NCBI GenBank assembly: GCA_038230975.1
Contig: JBBRMF010000276.1
Location: 1-6,843 of the forward strand
Direction of reading: 5' to 3'
DNA: 6,843 nt
Source of the DNA: JANXVV01 sp038230975
GTDB taxonomy: Bacteria > Planctomycetota > Phycisphaerae > Tepidisphaerales > Tepidisphaeraceae
The position numbers and the translations under genes were made by a program. Shown one piece after another: positions 1-5,945 of the stretch. Below the pieces are notes generated by a model. It saw nothing but the letters and a program-made list of their open reading frames with translations. It was not told the DNA's origin and did not search any database. How positions within the stretch are numbered: the first letter of the stretch is position 1; each line of letters opens with the position of its first letter.

Positions 1-2
1 CA

Positions 3-137
3 GATTGCGTCGTGATTTCCAACGTCAATCCTGCGCAAATCGATACGGCCATTCAGCGATTCAGCAGTCTAAGCAAATTGCCGATCCTGCGGCTTTGGTA
101 CCCAATCTCCCTGGAAAGACTTCGTCAAGCTGCTTGA
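3..137 (+). CDS. C-terminal end of an unidentified protein (5' truncated)
   Basis: An open frame enters from the left edge and ends at TGA 135-137, giving 44 residues. It begins DCVVISNVNPAQIDTAI and ends in SLERLRQAA. The hydrophobic VVIS segment followed by an amphipathic stretch looks like the end of a folded alpha/beta enzyme, but I recognise no family. It stops 11 bp before the methyltransferase start on the same strand, so it is probably the preceding gene of the same operon. A second frame (2-145) is also open here; I prefer this one because its composition looks more protein-like. The call that it is coding is an inference from frame quality and spacing. Confidence 0.45.
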   Translation, partial: DCVVISNVNPAQIDTAIQRFSSLSKLPILRLWYPISLERLRQAA

Positions 138-148
138 TCGAGTGACGC

Positions 149-859
149 ATGCACAATCCCGCGGAGTTTCTTAAACCCATTTGTTCCCCGCGCACTGTCG
201 ATATATTCCATGACCGCAGCGCGATCTTACGCGCCCTAAAGCAGGAAATGGCGGGCATGCACGGCAGGTTGCTGGATATCGGTTGTGGGTACATGCCGTA
301 CAAATCCTTGATCCTTGCCGCACCCAGTCGGGTGACGCAGTATGTTGGGTTGGATTTCAAAAATAGCGTGTACCCGTCGCCCGATCTCGAATGGGACGGG
401 CATCAAATTCCCCTGGATGATTCCAGCGTGGAGTGCGCCATGGCCACCGAAGTTTTCGAGCATTGCCCGGACCCGGAAAACCTGATGCGAGAAGCCTGCC
501 GCGTGCTCAAGCCGGGTGGGCTGCTTTTCTTCACCGTACCGTTTTTGTGGCCATTGCATGATGTGCCGCACGATGAGTATCGCTTTACGCCGTTCGCGCT
601 TCGCAGGCATTTGTGTAATGCCGGTTTTGACGGTATTCAGATCAGGGCACTTGGTGGTTGGGATGCCAGTTTAGCACAGATGATCGGGCTGTGGGTTCGA
701 CGGCGACCAATGGGAAAATCCGCCCGCGCGATCCTTTCGCGACTAGCGGTCCCGCTCGTGCGGTTCCTTGTTCGCCGCGACCAACCGCCGATCAATTTTG
801 AACGCAACACGATGCTGACCGGCATTGGTGGCACGGCGATTAAAGGAGCAAGGAAATGA
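149..859 (+). CDS. Class I SAM-dependent methyltransferase (Methyltransf_11 type)
   Basis: A 236-residue cytosolic enzyme with no signal peptide or membrane segment. Visible Rossmann-fold motifs are the SAM-binding glycine loop LLDIGCGYM at residues 41-49, the acidic end of strand 2 in YVGLDF (65-70), strand 4 with ATEVFEHCPDPENLM (99-113), and RVLKPGGLLFFTVPF (118-132). The following WPLHDVPHDEYRFTPFALR (134-152) is, from family knowledge, typical of methyltransferases found in polysaccharide and glycan gene clusters. The methyl acceptor cannot be read from the sequence. The ATG is the first start after an in-frame TGA at 143-145, so the N-terminus is well bounded, although there is no strong ribosome-binding site. 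The 3' end overlaps the creatininase-family gene by 4 bp, implying translational coupling. Confidence 0.88.
   Translation: MHNPAEFLKPICSPRTVDIFHDRSAILRALKQEMAGMHGRLLDIGCGYMPYKSLILAAPSRVTQYVGLDFKNSVYPSPDLEWDGHQIPLDDSSVECAMATEVFEHCPDPENLMREACRVLKPGGLLFFTVPFLWPLHDVPHDEYRFTPFALRRHLCNAGFDGIQIRALGGWDASLAQMIGLWVRRRPMGKSARAILSRLAVPLVRFLVRRDQPPINFERNTMLTGIGGTAIKGARK
842..848 (+). promoter_or_regulatory. Shine-Dalgarno AAAGGAG for the creatininase-family gene
   Basis: AAAGGAG lies seven bases before the ATG at 856, inside the last codons of the methyltransferase gene. It is one of only two clear Shine-Dalgarno sequences in the window. It fixes the start that produces the ATGA overlap at 856-859. Confidence 0.75.
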
Positions 860-1632
860 GTGACTGGGTATTGGCCGAATCAACTCACGCGTTTATTTCT
901 TCTAAAAAGTGGGACGTGGTGGTATTGCCTTTTGCCGCGACGGAGCCGCACAACTTACACATGCCATATGGCACGGATATTTTTCAGGTGGAAGAAGTCG
1001 GTCGGCGTGCTTGCGAGCGGGCGTACGGGCGGGGGGGAAATGTGCTCCTTCTGCCCGCGATGCCGTTCGGTGTAAATACGAATCACCTGAAAGTCCCCGG
1101 GAGTCTCGCGCTCAGCGTGACACCGACCACGCTTCTAAAACTGTTGACGGATCTGGTCGAGGCCCTCTCCCGCCAGGGAATTCGCAAGATGGTTCTACTG
1201 AACGGCCACGGGGGGAATGAACTCAAACCGCTCACCCGCGAATTATTCCACAAAACAGATATGTTTCTGTGCGTGTGTGATTGGTACCGAGTTTCCGCCG
1301 ATCAGTATCCGCAGATCTTCGCGAAGCCCGGCGAGCATGCCGACGAAATGGAAACGAGTATGGGGATGGCATTCTTCCCGCAATGGATGAAGCCCGCCGT
1401 CCCCGGAAGCGGACACGTGAACGTCAATCGTTTCGAGGCGATTCGCAAAGGATGGGTCAGCATCACGCGCCCCTGGCATCTGTTGACCGACGACACGGGC
1501 GTCGGTGACCCCGGTGCCGCGACGGCCGAGAAAGGACACCAACTGATGGAGTCCGTCGTCGAACGATTGGGCGATTTTCTTCATGCGTTGGCCGTGTCTC
1601 CCATGGATGAGAAGTTCCCTTTTGAACCCTGA
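856..1632 (+). CDS. Creatininase-family metal-dependent amidohydrolase
   Basis: The 258-residue protein carries the signature blocks of the creatininase family (creatinine amidohydrolase, MftE-like peptidases, FAPy deformylase and related enzymes). These blocks are TEPHNLHMPYGTD at residues 29-41, LLNGHGGNE at 114-122 and GEHADEMETS at 159-168. By family comparison, Glu30, His32, Asp41, His118 and Glu164 or Glu166 are the likely ligands of a two-metal centre. The length matches the family (about 240-270). The third block has Asp163 where many members have Gly (HAGE). The family usually opens a C-N bond in a cyclic amide or cleaves a small amide; the substrate here cannot be told. The ATG overlaps the methyltransferase stop and has a good Shine-Dalgarno. 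The FAH-family gene starts 20 bp after the stop, so the three probably share a pathway. A G7 tract at 1031-1037 lies in frame. Confidence 0.88.
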   Translation: MSDWVLAESTHAFISSKKWDVVVLPFAATEPHNLHMPYGTDIFQVEEVGRRACERAYGRGGNVLLLPAMPFGVNTNHLKVPGSLALSVTPTTLLKLLTDLVEALSRQGIRKMVLLNGHGGNELKPLTRELFHKTDMFLCVCDWYRVSADQYPQIFAKPGEHADEMETSMGMAFFPQWMKPAVPGSGHVNVNRFEAIRKGWVSITRPWHLLTDDTGVGDPGAATAEKGHQLMESVVERLGDFLHALAVSPMDEKFPFEP

Positions 1633-1652
1633 GCGGTTAGCTTTCGGAAACT

Positions 1653-2450
1653 ATGCGAATTGTCCGATTTCAATCGAACGGGAAGATCCAAACCGGAAAA
1701 CAGATCGATGACCAGACCGCCTTTCGAATCGAAGGTGATTTGTTCGGCGATTACCGCGTCACCGATGAGAAACTTAAAATCGACAAGCTTCTCGCGCCGC
1801 TCGTGCCGACCGATATTTTGTGCATCGGCCTGAACTACCGCGAACACGCCGCCGAAAGTGGATCGACTGTTCCGCTGAATCCGATGCTCTTCATCAAGGC
1901 CAGCAACACGCTCAATAATCCATTCGACCCGATCCCGATTCCCAAACGCAGCAGTGAGATCGATTACGAATGTGAGTTGGTCGTCATCATCGGCAAAACC
2001 GCGAAAGATGTTTCTCGCCAGAACGCGTTGGATTATGTGCTTGGGTACAGCTGTGCGAATGATGTCAGCAGCCGCGATTGGCAACGCGATAAAAATCTCG
2101 GCGGCGGTCAGTTCGCCCGCGGGAAATCATTCGATGGCTTCTGCCCCATCGGCCCGTGCATCGTCACCCAAGATGAAATCCCCAATCCCAACCTCTTGAA
2201 GATCAAGACAATTCTGAACGGCCAAACTCTTCAGGACCACACGACTGCCGACATGATCTTCGATGTGCCGGCCCTGATCGAATCGCTCAGCAGCACGATG
2301 ACCCTACGACCCGGCGCGATCATTCTCACTGGCACGCCGCAGGGCGTGGGCTTCGCCCGCAATCCCCCGATCTGGATGAAGGCCGGCGACACCGTAGTCA
2401 TCGAGATTGAAAAAATTGGCCGTCTGGAAAATCCAGTTTCCCAAGAATAG
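1653..2450 (+). CDS. Fumarylacetoacetate hydrolase (FAH) family protein
   Basis: A 265-residue enzyme with the short N-terminal domain and the C-terminal FAH fold. GLNYREHAAES (59-69) contains the likely catalytic His65. The metal-binding carboxylates are Glu106 and Glu108 in the E-x-E of IDYECELVVIIG (103-114), and Asp137 in YSCANDVSSRDWQ (132-144). ARGKSFDGFCPIGP (155-168) and the conserved ILTGTPQGVG (224-233) complete the pattern. The family acts on beta-dicarbonyl or 2-oxo acid substrates (acylpyruvate hydrolysis, oxaloacetate decarboxylation, hydroxyheptadienedioate isomerisation). The motifs support a functional enzyme but not one reaction. The gene lies 20 bp after the creatininase-family stop with only a weak GGAA-type ribosome site, and is probably the last gene of the operon because a structured 424-bp spacer follows. 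Confidence 0.9.
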   Translation: MRIVRFQSNGKIQTGKQIDDQTAFRIEGDLFGDYRVTDEKLKIDKLLAPLVPTDILCIGLNYREHAAESGSTVPLNPMLFIKASNTLNNPFDPIPIPKRSSEIDYECELVVIIGKTAKDVSRQNALDYVLGYSCANDVSSRDWQRDKNLGGGQFARGKSFDGFCPIGPCIVTQDEIPNPNLLKIKTILNGQTLQDHTTADMIFDVPALIESLSSTMTLRPGAIILTGTPQGVGFARNPPIWMKAGDTVVIEIEKIGRLENPVSQE

Positions 2451-2474
2451 AACTTTCCAAACGCTACCTAGCCC

Positions 2475-2780
2475 ACGGTATGGGGCCTGTCGATTTATCC
2501 ACCCCCTTGCATATAAAGCAATTTCGCGATGAAGTACCGCCGCTGGGGCTGAATGGGTTTGGATGACCTCGATGAAGGTAGTTCTCATTGGGCCACGGCA
2601 CCGCTGGATTGGAATCAGGTGGCGTTGTTTTCGCCGACGCTGGACGGCACGGCGCTCCGCGCGAGCAACGGCGCGAGTCATCTCCCGCCGGCGGAACCTG
2701 AAAACTTCAGAGCGACTGGAACATTCCAGCCGAATCGCGATATTCCGCGGCGGGGGATAAATCGACGGGCCTGGTACCGA
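2475..2780. repeat. Long imperfect inverted repeat enclosing about 300 bp (possible structured RNA or MITE-like element)
   Basis: The spacer between the FAH gene and miaB (2451-2874) has no convincing gene. Its outer arms are complementary. GGCCTGTCGATTTATCC at 2484-2500 pairs with 2755-2771 at 16 of 17 positions, plus one T-G wobble. Beyond a symmetric 3x3 gap, CGGTA (2476-2480) pairs with TACCG (2775-2779). Inward, CCCCC-rich 2501-2506 faces G-rich 2749-2754, and AATTTCGCGAT (2520-2530) pairs with 2734-2744 at 10 of 11 positions. Between the arms are local palindromes at 2685-2694, 2698-2710 and 2716-2729, and a short TTGC/GCAA hairpin sits at 2507-2521. I see no transposase, no tRNA-like end and no motif of tmRNA, RNase P or SRP RNA. 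The pairing is read directly; the nature of the element is undecided. Confidence 0.6.
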
Positions 2781-2874
2781 GGGAAGGGCGAAAACGAGTA
2801 CGCCGAAACTGTCAGGCGCTTGAAATTTTGCCTCCATTGAGAACTTCCCTCATTTCGACGACGATTAAAGACTT

Positions 2875-4371
2875 ATGTCCCGCAAGTTGTACCTCGAAAC
2901 CTTTGGTTGCCAGATGAACGTTCTCGACAGCGAGCTCGTTCTCGGCCAGCTTCGCGCACAAGGCTATGAATCAACTGAGAATCGCGATAACGCCGATGTG
3001 ATCCTGTTCAACACGTGTTCTGTTCGGGAACATGCCGAACAAAAAGTCTGGTCGCGATTGGGAGAATTACGCGATCGCAAGACGACCGAACCGCACGTCG
3101 TGATCGGTGTGATCGGTTGCATGGCCGAGCGCGACGGAGATAATCTCTTCAAGCGATTTCCGCACGTCGACCTTCTTTGCGGACCGGGGGAACTGGATAA
3201 GCTGACATCCCTCGTTCATAACGCCACTGTGACCAATGCGAGTGAATCGCGGTTTCCGGATAACAAGCGAGAAAAGCAAGTTGCATTGATGGGTGCGGCG
3301 GTTCGTCGATCCAGCACGTTGCTGGCCGCGGAAGATCACTTGGAAATGCTGGATTTGTCGCGGAGCATCTCGCCAAGCGATGCCATCTCGCAGGCCTATG
3401 TCCGCATCACGCGCGGTTGCAATAAATTTTGCACCTACTGTGTCGTTCCCTATACGCGGGGGCCCGAAGTGCATCGCCCGCCGCAAAATATTGTCAATGA
3501 AGTGCGCAAACTGACCGATGCCGGCGCGAAAGAAGTGACACTGCTCGGGCAGACGATCAACCATTATAATTATGAACACGGTGACGGTCGTCGCACGACG
3601 TTCGCCGATCTGCTTTACCTTATTCACGAAGCCACACCGGAATTGCCACGGCTGCGATTCGTCACCAGTTTCCCACGCGATTTTACAGATGAAGCGTTGC
3701 AGGCGATGCGCGATTGCTCGCGCATCTGCCGTTATCTTCATGTACCCGCACAGAGCGGCAGCGACCGCATTCTGAAAATGATGAATCGCGGTTACACGCG
3801 CGGCCAGTACGAAGACTTCATCGATCGCGCTCGCGATTACATGCCCGATCTCAGCATCGCCAGCGATTTTATCATCGGCTTTCCCACAGAGACCGACGAA
3901 GACTTCGCCACGACACGCGATCTGATTAAGCGATGCCGATTCAAAAACAGCTTTATTTTCAAGTACTCGCCGCGCCCGGGAACGACGGCGATCGATCGTT
4001 TTGCGGATGATGTGCCCGAAGAAGTAAAGCGACGCCGAAATACGGATCTGCTCGCGGTTCAGCAGGAAGTGTCGACAGCGAACAATCAGGCAATGGTCGG
4101 CAAAACCGTCGAAGTGCTCGTCGAAGGTGAAAGCAAATTGGTCAGCAAACGCGAACCATCCGGCGGGGGGGTCGAGTTGGGTTGGGAAAAGAGACGGCAG
4201 CAACCGGTTGTTCAAACGCAGATGGTTGGCCGCACGCGAGGGGATCAGGTCGTCGTTTTTGATGCCGATGGATCGCTCAAAGGTCAACTGATTGAAGTAG
4301 ATATCATCCGCGCCCAAAGTCTGACGCTTTTTGGCAGACTTGTGGAAGCCACGACTCTTGCGGTGCGTTGA
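2875..4371 (+). CDS. miaB: tRNA-2-methylthio-N6-dimethylallyladenosine synthase (MiaB)
   Basis: Radical-SAM methylthiotransferase that adds the 2-methylthio group to isopentenyl-A37 of tRNAs reading codons that begin with U. The 498-residue protein has the full three-domain layout. The N-terminal UPF0004 domain has auxiliary-cluster cysteines Cys12 (ETFGCQMN), Cys48 (FNTCSV) and Cys82 (GVIGCMAE). The radical-SAM core has the CxxxCxxC motif at Cys182, Cys186 and Cys189 in RGCNKFCTYCVVPYTRG. A C-terminal TRAM domain spans about 405-488. Other conserved blocks are LLGQTINHY (223-231), HVPAQSGSD (289-297) and DFIIGFPTET (331-340). QTINHY replaces the more usual QNVNSY. The protein is about 25 residues longer than E. 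coli MiaB, partly from a longer linker (about 140-175) before the radical-SAM domain. The start ATG gives the canonical N-terminus, but no Shine-Dalgarno precedes it. A G7 tract (4165-4171) lies in frame within the TRAM region. RimO and MtaB are related, but the sequence blocks fit MiaB better. Confidence 0.95.
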   Translation: MSRKLYLETFGCQMNVLDSELVLGQLRAQGYESTENRDNADVILFNTCSVREHAEQKVWSRLGELRDRKTTEPHVVIGVIGCMAERDGDNLFKRFPHVDLLCGPGELDKLTSLVHNATVTNASESRFPDNKREKQVALMGAAVRRSSTLLAAEDHLEMLDLSRSISPSDAISQAYVRITRGCNKFCTYCVVPYTRGPEVHRPPQNIVNEVRKLTDAGAKEVTLLGQTINHYNYEHGDGRRTTFADLLYLIHEATPELPRLRFVTSFPRDFTDEALQAMRDCSRICRYLHVPAQSGSDRILKMMNRGYTRGQYEDFIDRARDYMPDLSIASDFIIGFPTETDEDFATTRDLIKRCRFKNSFIFKYSPRPGTTAIDRFADDVPEEVKRRRNTDLLAVQQEVSTANNQAMVGKTVEVLVEGESKLVSKREPSGGGVELGWEKRRQQPVVQTQMVGRTRGDQVVVFDADGSLKGQLIEVDIIRAQSLTLFGRLVEATTLAVR

Positions 4372-4398
4372 ATGATCCGATTCTGCTTTTAGCGGTAA

Positions 4399-4450
4399 TG
4401 CCGAAGCCGCACGCTTTTTCTCGAAATCAAGAAACCGTGTGCCTTCGGCA
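4399..4450 (+). terminator. Long stem-loop after miaB (candidate 3' end or terminator)
   Basis: TGCCGAAGCCGCACG (4399-4413) pairs with CGTGTGCCTTCGGCA (4436-4450) at 13 Watson-Crick positions plus one wobble. The stem continues inward through T-rich 4415-4419 and A-rich 4430-4434. It starts 27 bases after the miaB stop. No U-tract follows, so a classical intrinsic terminator is not shown; a 3'-end stabilising hairpin is an equal possibility. Confidence 0.45.
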
Positions 4451-4488
4451 CTATCGCTCAATAATAGTTCCGATTCAGCGCATAAAAG

Positions 4489-4516
4489 AGGCCGGTGTTC
4501 GCCGATACACCGGCCT
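4489..4516 (-). terminator. Perfect 10-bp GC-rich hairpin, with a U-tract only on the minus strand
   Basis: AGGCCGGTGT (4489-4498) and ACACCGGCCT (4507-4516) pair perfectly around an 8-base loop TCGCCGAT. On the + strand the hairpin is followed by ATAACAAAA, which does not terminate. On the minus strand the bases after the stem read CTTTTATG, a short U-run, so it would look like a weak intrinsic terminator for antisense transcription towards miaB. It could equally be a domain of a structured RNA with the next hairpin. Confidence 0.4.
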
Positions 4517-4524
4517 ATAACAAA

Positions 4525-4560
4525 AGGCTGTCCGACCGAAAGGCCGGAGACGTGCAGCCT
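4525..4560 (+). ncRNA. Candidate structured RNA domain with GNRA tetraloop upstream of carA
   Basis: AGGCTG (4525-4530) pairs with CAGCCT (4555-4560). Inside, TCCG (4531-4534) pairs with CGGA (4545-4548), and CC (4536-4537) pairs with GG (4542-4543) around a GAAA tetraloop (4538-4541). One A-C mismatch interrupts this stem, and a 6-base one-sided bulge GACGTG lies at 4549-4554. The stacked helices, tetraloop and asymmetric bulge are typical of folded RNA, such as leader RNA, small RNA or the 3' UTR of miaB. I could not match it to a riboswitch class. If carA is transcribed from the -10 at 4660, this domain is not part of its mRNA. Confidence 0.35.
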
Positions 4561-4600
4561 CACCAAAACTATCGTCTCGCCTCCGGGGGCAATTAACGTC

Positions 4601-4623
4601 GCTTGCTAAAAATTTTTGCGAGC
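4601..4623. repeat. 23-bp palindrome GCTTGC-TAAAAATTTTT-GCGAGC
   Basis: GCTTGC (4601-4606) pairs with GCGAGC (4618-4623) through five Watson-Crick pairs and one wobble, around a self-complementary AAAAATTTTT (4608-4617). The A/T core without a spacer is more like a DNA-level palindrome or regulator site than a terminator. It lies 37 bp upstream of the carA -10 element, where an operator or UP-like element could act. Confidence 0.4.
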
Positions 4624-4659
4624 CCGTTGACCCGCAATCGAAAAATCTGCGCCAATCGC

Positions 4660-4665
4660 TATACT
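4660..4665 (+). promoter_or_regulatory. Candidate -10 element TATACT of carA
   Basis: TATACT matches the sigma-70 -10 consensus in five of six positions and ends 11 bases before the carA ATG. Transcription would start about five bases before the ATG, giving a nearly leaderless mRNA, which fits the lack of a Shine-Dalgarno. A TTGACC at 4627-4632 looks like a -35 element but sits 27 bases away, too far for normal spacing, so the -35 is unresolved. Confidence 0.45.
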
Positions 4666-4676
4666 TCCCGCCCAGC

Positions 4677-5867
4677 ATGAGCATCCAGCCTGAATCGCCG
4701 TCGTACCGTGTCGCCAAGCTTGCTTTGGAAGATGGAACTGTCTTCACCGGTCGCGCTTTTGGCGCTTCTGGCACGAGTGAAGGAGAGGTCGTCTTCAACA
4801 CTTCGATGACCGGTTACCAGGAAATCCTCACCGATCCATCCTATAAAGGGCAGATCGTGACGATGACCTATCCGCTGATCGGCAACTACGGCATCAACCG
4901 CCGCGATGTCGAGAGCCGCCAACCTCATGTGGCGGGCTTCATCATTAAAGAGTTGTCACCGATCTACTCTAATTACCGCGCTGATATGAGCCTCGATGCC
5001 TATCTACTGCAGAACAACATTCTGGGTATTGAAGGAATTGATACGCGCGCTCTAACCCGCATGCTCCGCATCAACGGTGCCATGCGCGGCGTACTTTCCA
5101 CGGAAATCCTGGACGATGGACTTCTCGTCGCCAAAGCCCGACACGGTGCGCAGATGGCTGGCGCGGATTGGGTGCAAGCCGTCAAACCCAGTGGTGCTTC
5201 AGAGTGGACGCAGGATCAAGGCGAGTGGTCCCTCGGCAAGGTTGAAATGGGCGATGGCCTGCATGTCGTGGCGATTGACTGCGGTGCGAAAGACAACATT
5301 CTCCGAAACCTGGTTCAGCGCGGAGTGAAGGTGACCGTGCTGCCGCCCGGAACCACAACCGCCGAGATTCTGAAACATCGCCCCGATGGCCTGTTTGTCA
5401 GCAATGGCCCGGGTGATCCATCCGTACTCGATTACGCGATGCTTCCGATTCAAGGCGCGATCGGTAAGGTTCCGATTTTTGGAATCTGCCTTGGGCATCA
5501 GTTGTTGGGCCGCGCCATCGGCGCGACGACTTTCAAGCTTAAATTCGGCCATCGCGGTGGCAACCAACCGGTGAAAAACCTCGACACCGGCCGCGTCGAA
5601 ATCACCAGCCAGAATCACGGGTTTGCCGTAGACCGCGCGTCGCTTGAAAAGTGCGGCGGAATCGTCACGCACCTCAACTTGAATGATGACACGGTGGAGG
5701 GTTTTCGTCATAAAGATTTGCCGGTCTTCAGCGTCCAGTACCATCCCGAAGCCAGCCCTGGCCCGCATGATGCGGCGTATCTGTTCGATGCGTTTATCGA
5801 AATGATGAAGACCAAGAAGCCGGTAACCGGTGCGCGTCTCAAAGAATTGCAGTCGATGCGCGATTGA
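4677..5867 (+). CDS. carA: Carbamoyl-phosphate synthase small (glutaminase) subunit
   Basis: CarA hydrolyses glutamine and passes ammonia to CarB, which makes carbamoyl phosphate for pyrimidine and arginine synthesis in the cytosol. The 396-residue length is usual for the family. The N-terminal CPSase_sm_chain domain runs from about residue 11 to 140, with LALEDGTVFTGRAFGA (15-30) and FNTSMTGYQEILTDPSY (40-56). The C-terminal class I glutamine amidotransferase domain (about 196-380) has the nucleophile Cys271 in GICLGHQ, and His356 and Glu358 in YHPEASPGPHD, so the catalytic triad is intact. VSNGPGDP (241-248) is the oxyanion-loop motif. The ATG at 4677 gives an N-terminus slightly longer than the minimum and has no Shine-Dalgarno. 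No carB follows; the next gene, 78 bp on, is yceH-like, so the large subunit must be encoded elsewhere. Confidence 0.97.
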   Translation: MSIQPESPSYRVAKLALEDGTVFTGRAFGASGTSEGEVVFNTSMTGYQEILTDPSYKGQIVTMTYPLIGNYGINRRDVESRQPHVAGFIIKELSPIYSNYRADMSLDAYLLQNNILGIEGIDTRALTRMLRINGAMRGVLSTEILDDGLLVAKARHGAQMAGADWVQAVKPSGASEWTQDQGEWSLGKVEMGDGLHVVAIDCGAKDNILRNLVQRGVKVTVLPPGTTTAEILKHRPDGLFVSNGPGDPSVLDYAMLPIQGAIGKVPIFGICLGHQLLGRAIGATTFKLKFGHRGGNQPVKNLDTGRVEITSQNHGFAVDRASLEKCGGIVTHLNLNDDTVEGFRHKDLPVFSVQYHPEASPGPHDAAYLFDAFIEMMKTKKPVTGARLKELQSMRD

Positions 5868-5933
5868 AAAAATCGTGTTGGTTTTCTCCGTTAATCTCCG
5901 CGAACTCGGCTTCTCCGCGTTCAATTCAAATAG

Positions 5934-5939
5934 TACACT
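5934..5939 (+). promoter_or_regulatory. Candidate -10 element TACACT of the yceH-like gene
   Basis: TACACT ends six bases before the ATG at 5946, so the predicted transcription start falls on or next to the A of the ATG, a leaderless arrangement. No Shine-Dalgarno is present and no good -35 lies 16-18 bases upstream (TTCTCC at 5911-5916 is poor). Three copies of TCTCCG (5885, 5895, 5912) occur just upstream. Confidence 0.4.
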
Positions 5940-5945
5940 CCCGAC

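Noticed and set aside
2540..2600. GGGGCTGAATGGG near 2545 looked like the 5' end of a tmRNA
   Set aside because: No tRNA-like 3' half with a T-loop and CCA end appears in the following 350 bases, and no tag-peptide frame was recognised.
2304..2837. A 177-codon minus-strand frame over the end of the FAH gene and the spacer
   Set aside because: It is Arg-rich, lacks motifs and overlaps the catalytic C-terminus of the FAH gene; it looks like a composition artefact.
2553..2840. A 95-codon + strand frame inside the FAH-miaB spacer
   Set aside because: No ribosome-binding site and no recognisable domain, and it coincides with the inverted-repeat structure, which imposes its own base pattern. It could be a decayed gene fragment, but I cannot support that.
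3067..4566. A 499-codon open frame on the minus strand antisense to miaB
   Set aside because: It mirrors the full conserved miaB reading frame, matches no family I recognise, and results from the codon bias of miaB leaving few stops on the opposite strand.
4522..4570. Resemblance of the tetraloop domain before carA to a c-di-GMP-I (GEMM) riboswitch
   Set aside because: A GGC...CC-GAAA-GG...GACG...AGCC order is seen, but the second helix and its conserved tetraloop-receptor bases are missing, so the likeness is superficial.
4627..4632. TTGACC as the -35 element of carA
   Set aside because: It is 27 bases from the TATACT hexamer, outside the 16-18 range for a sigma-70 promoter.
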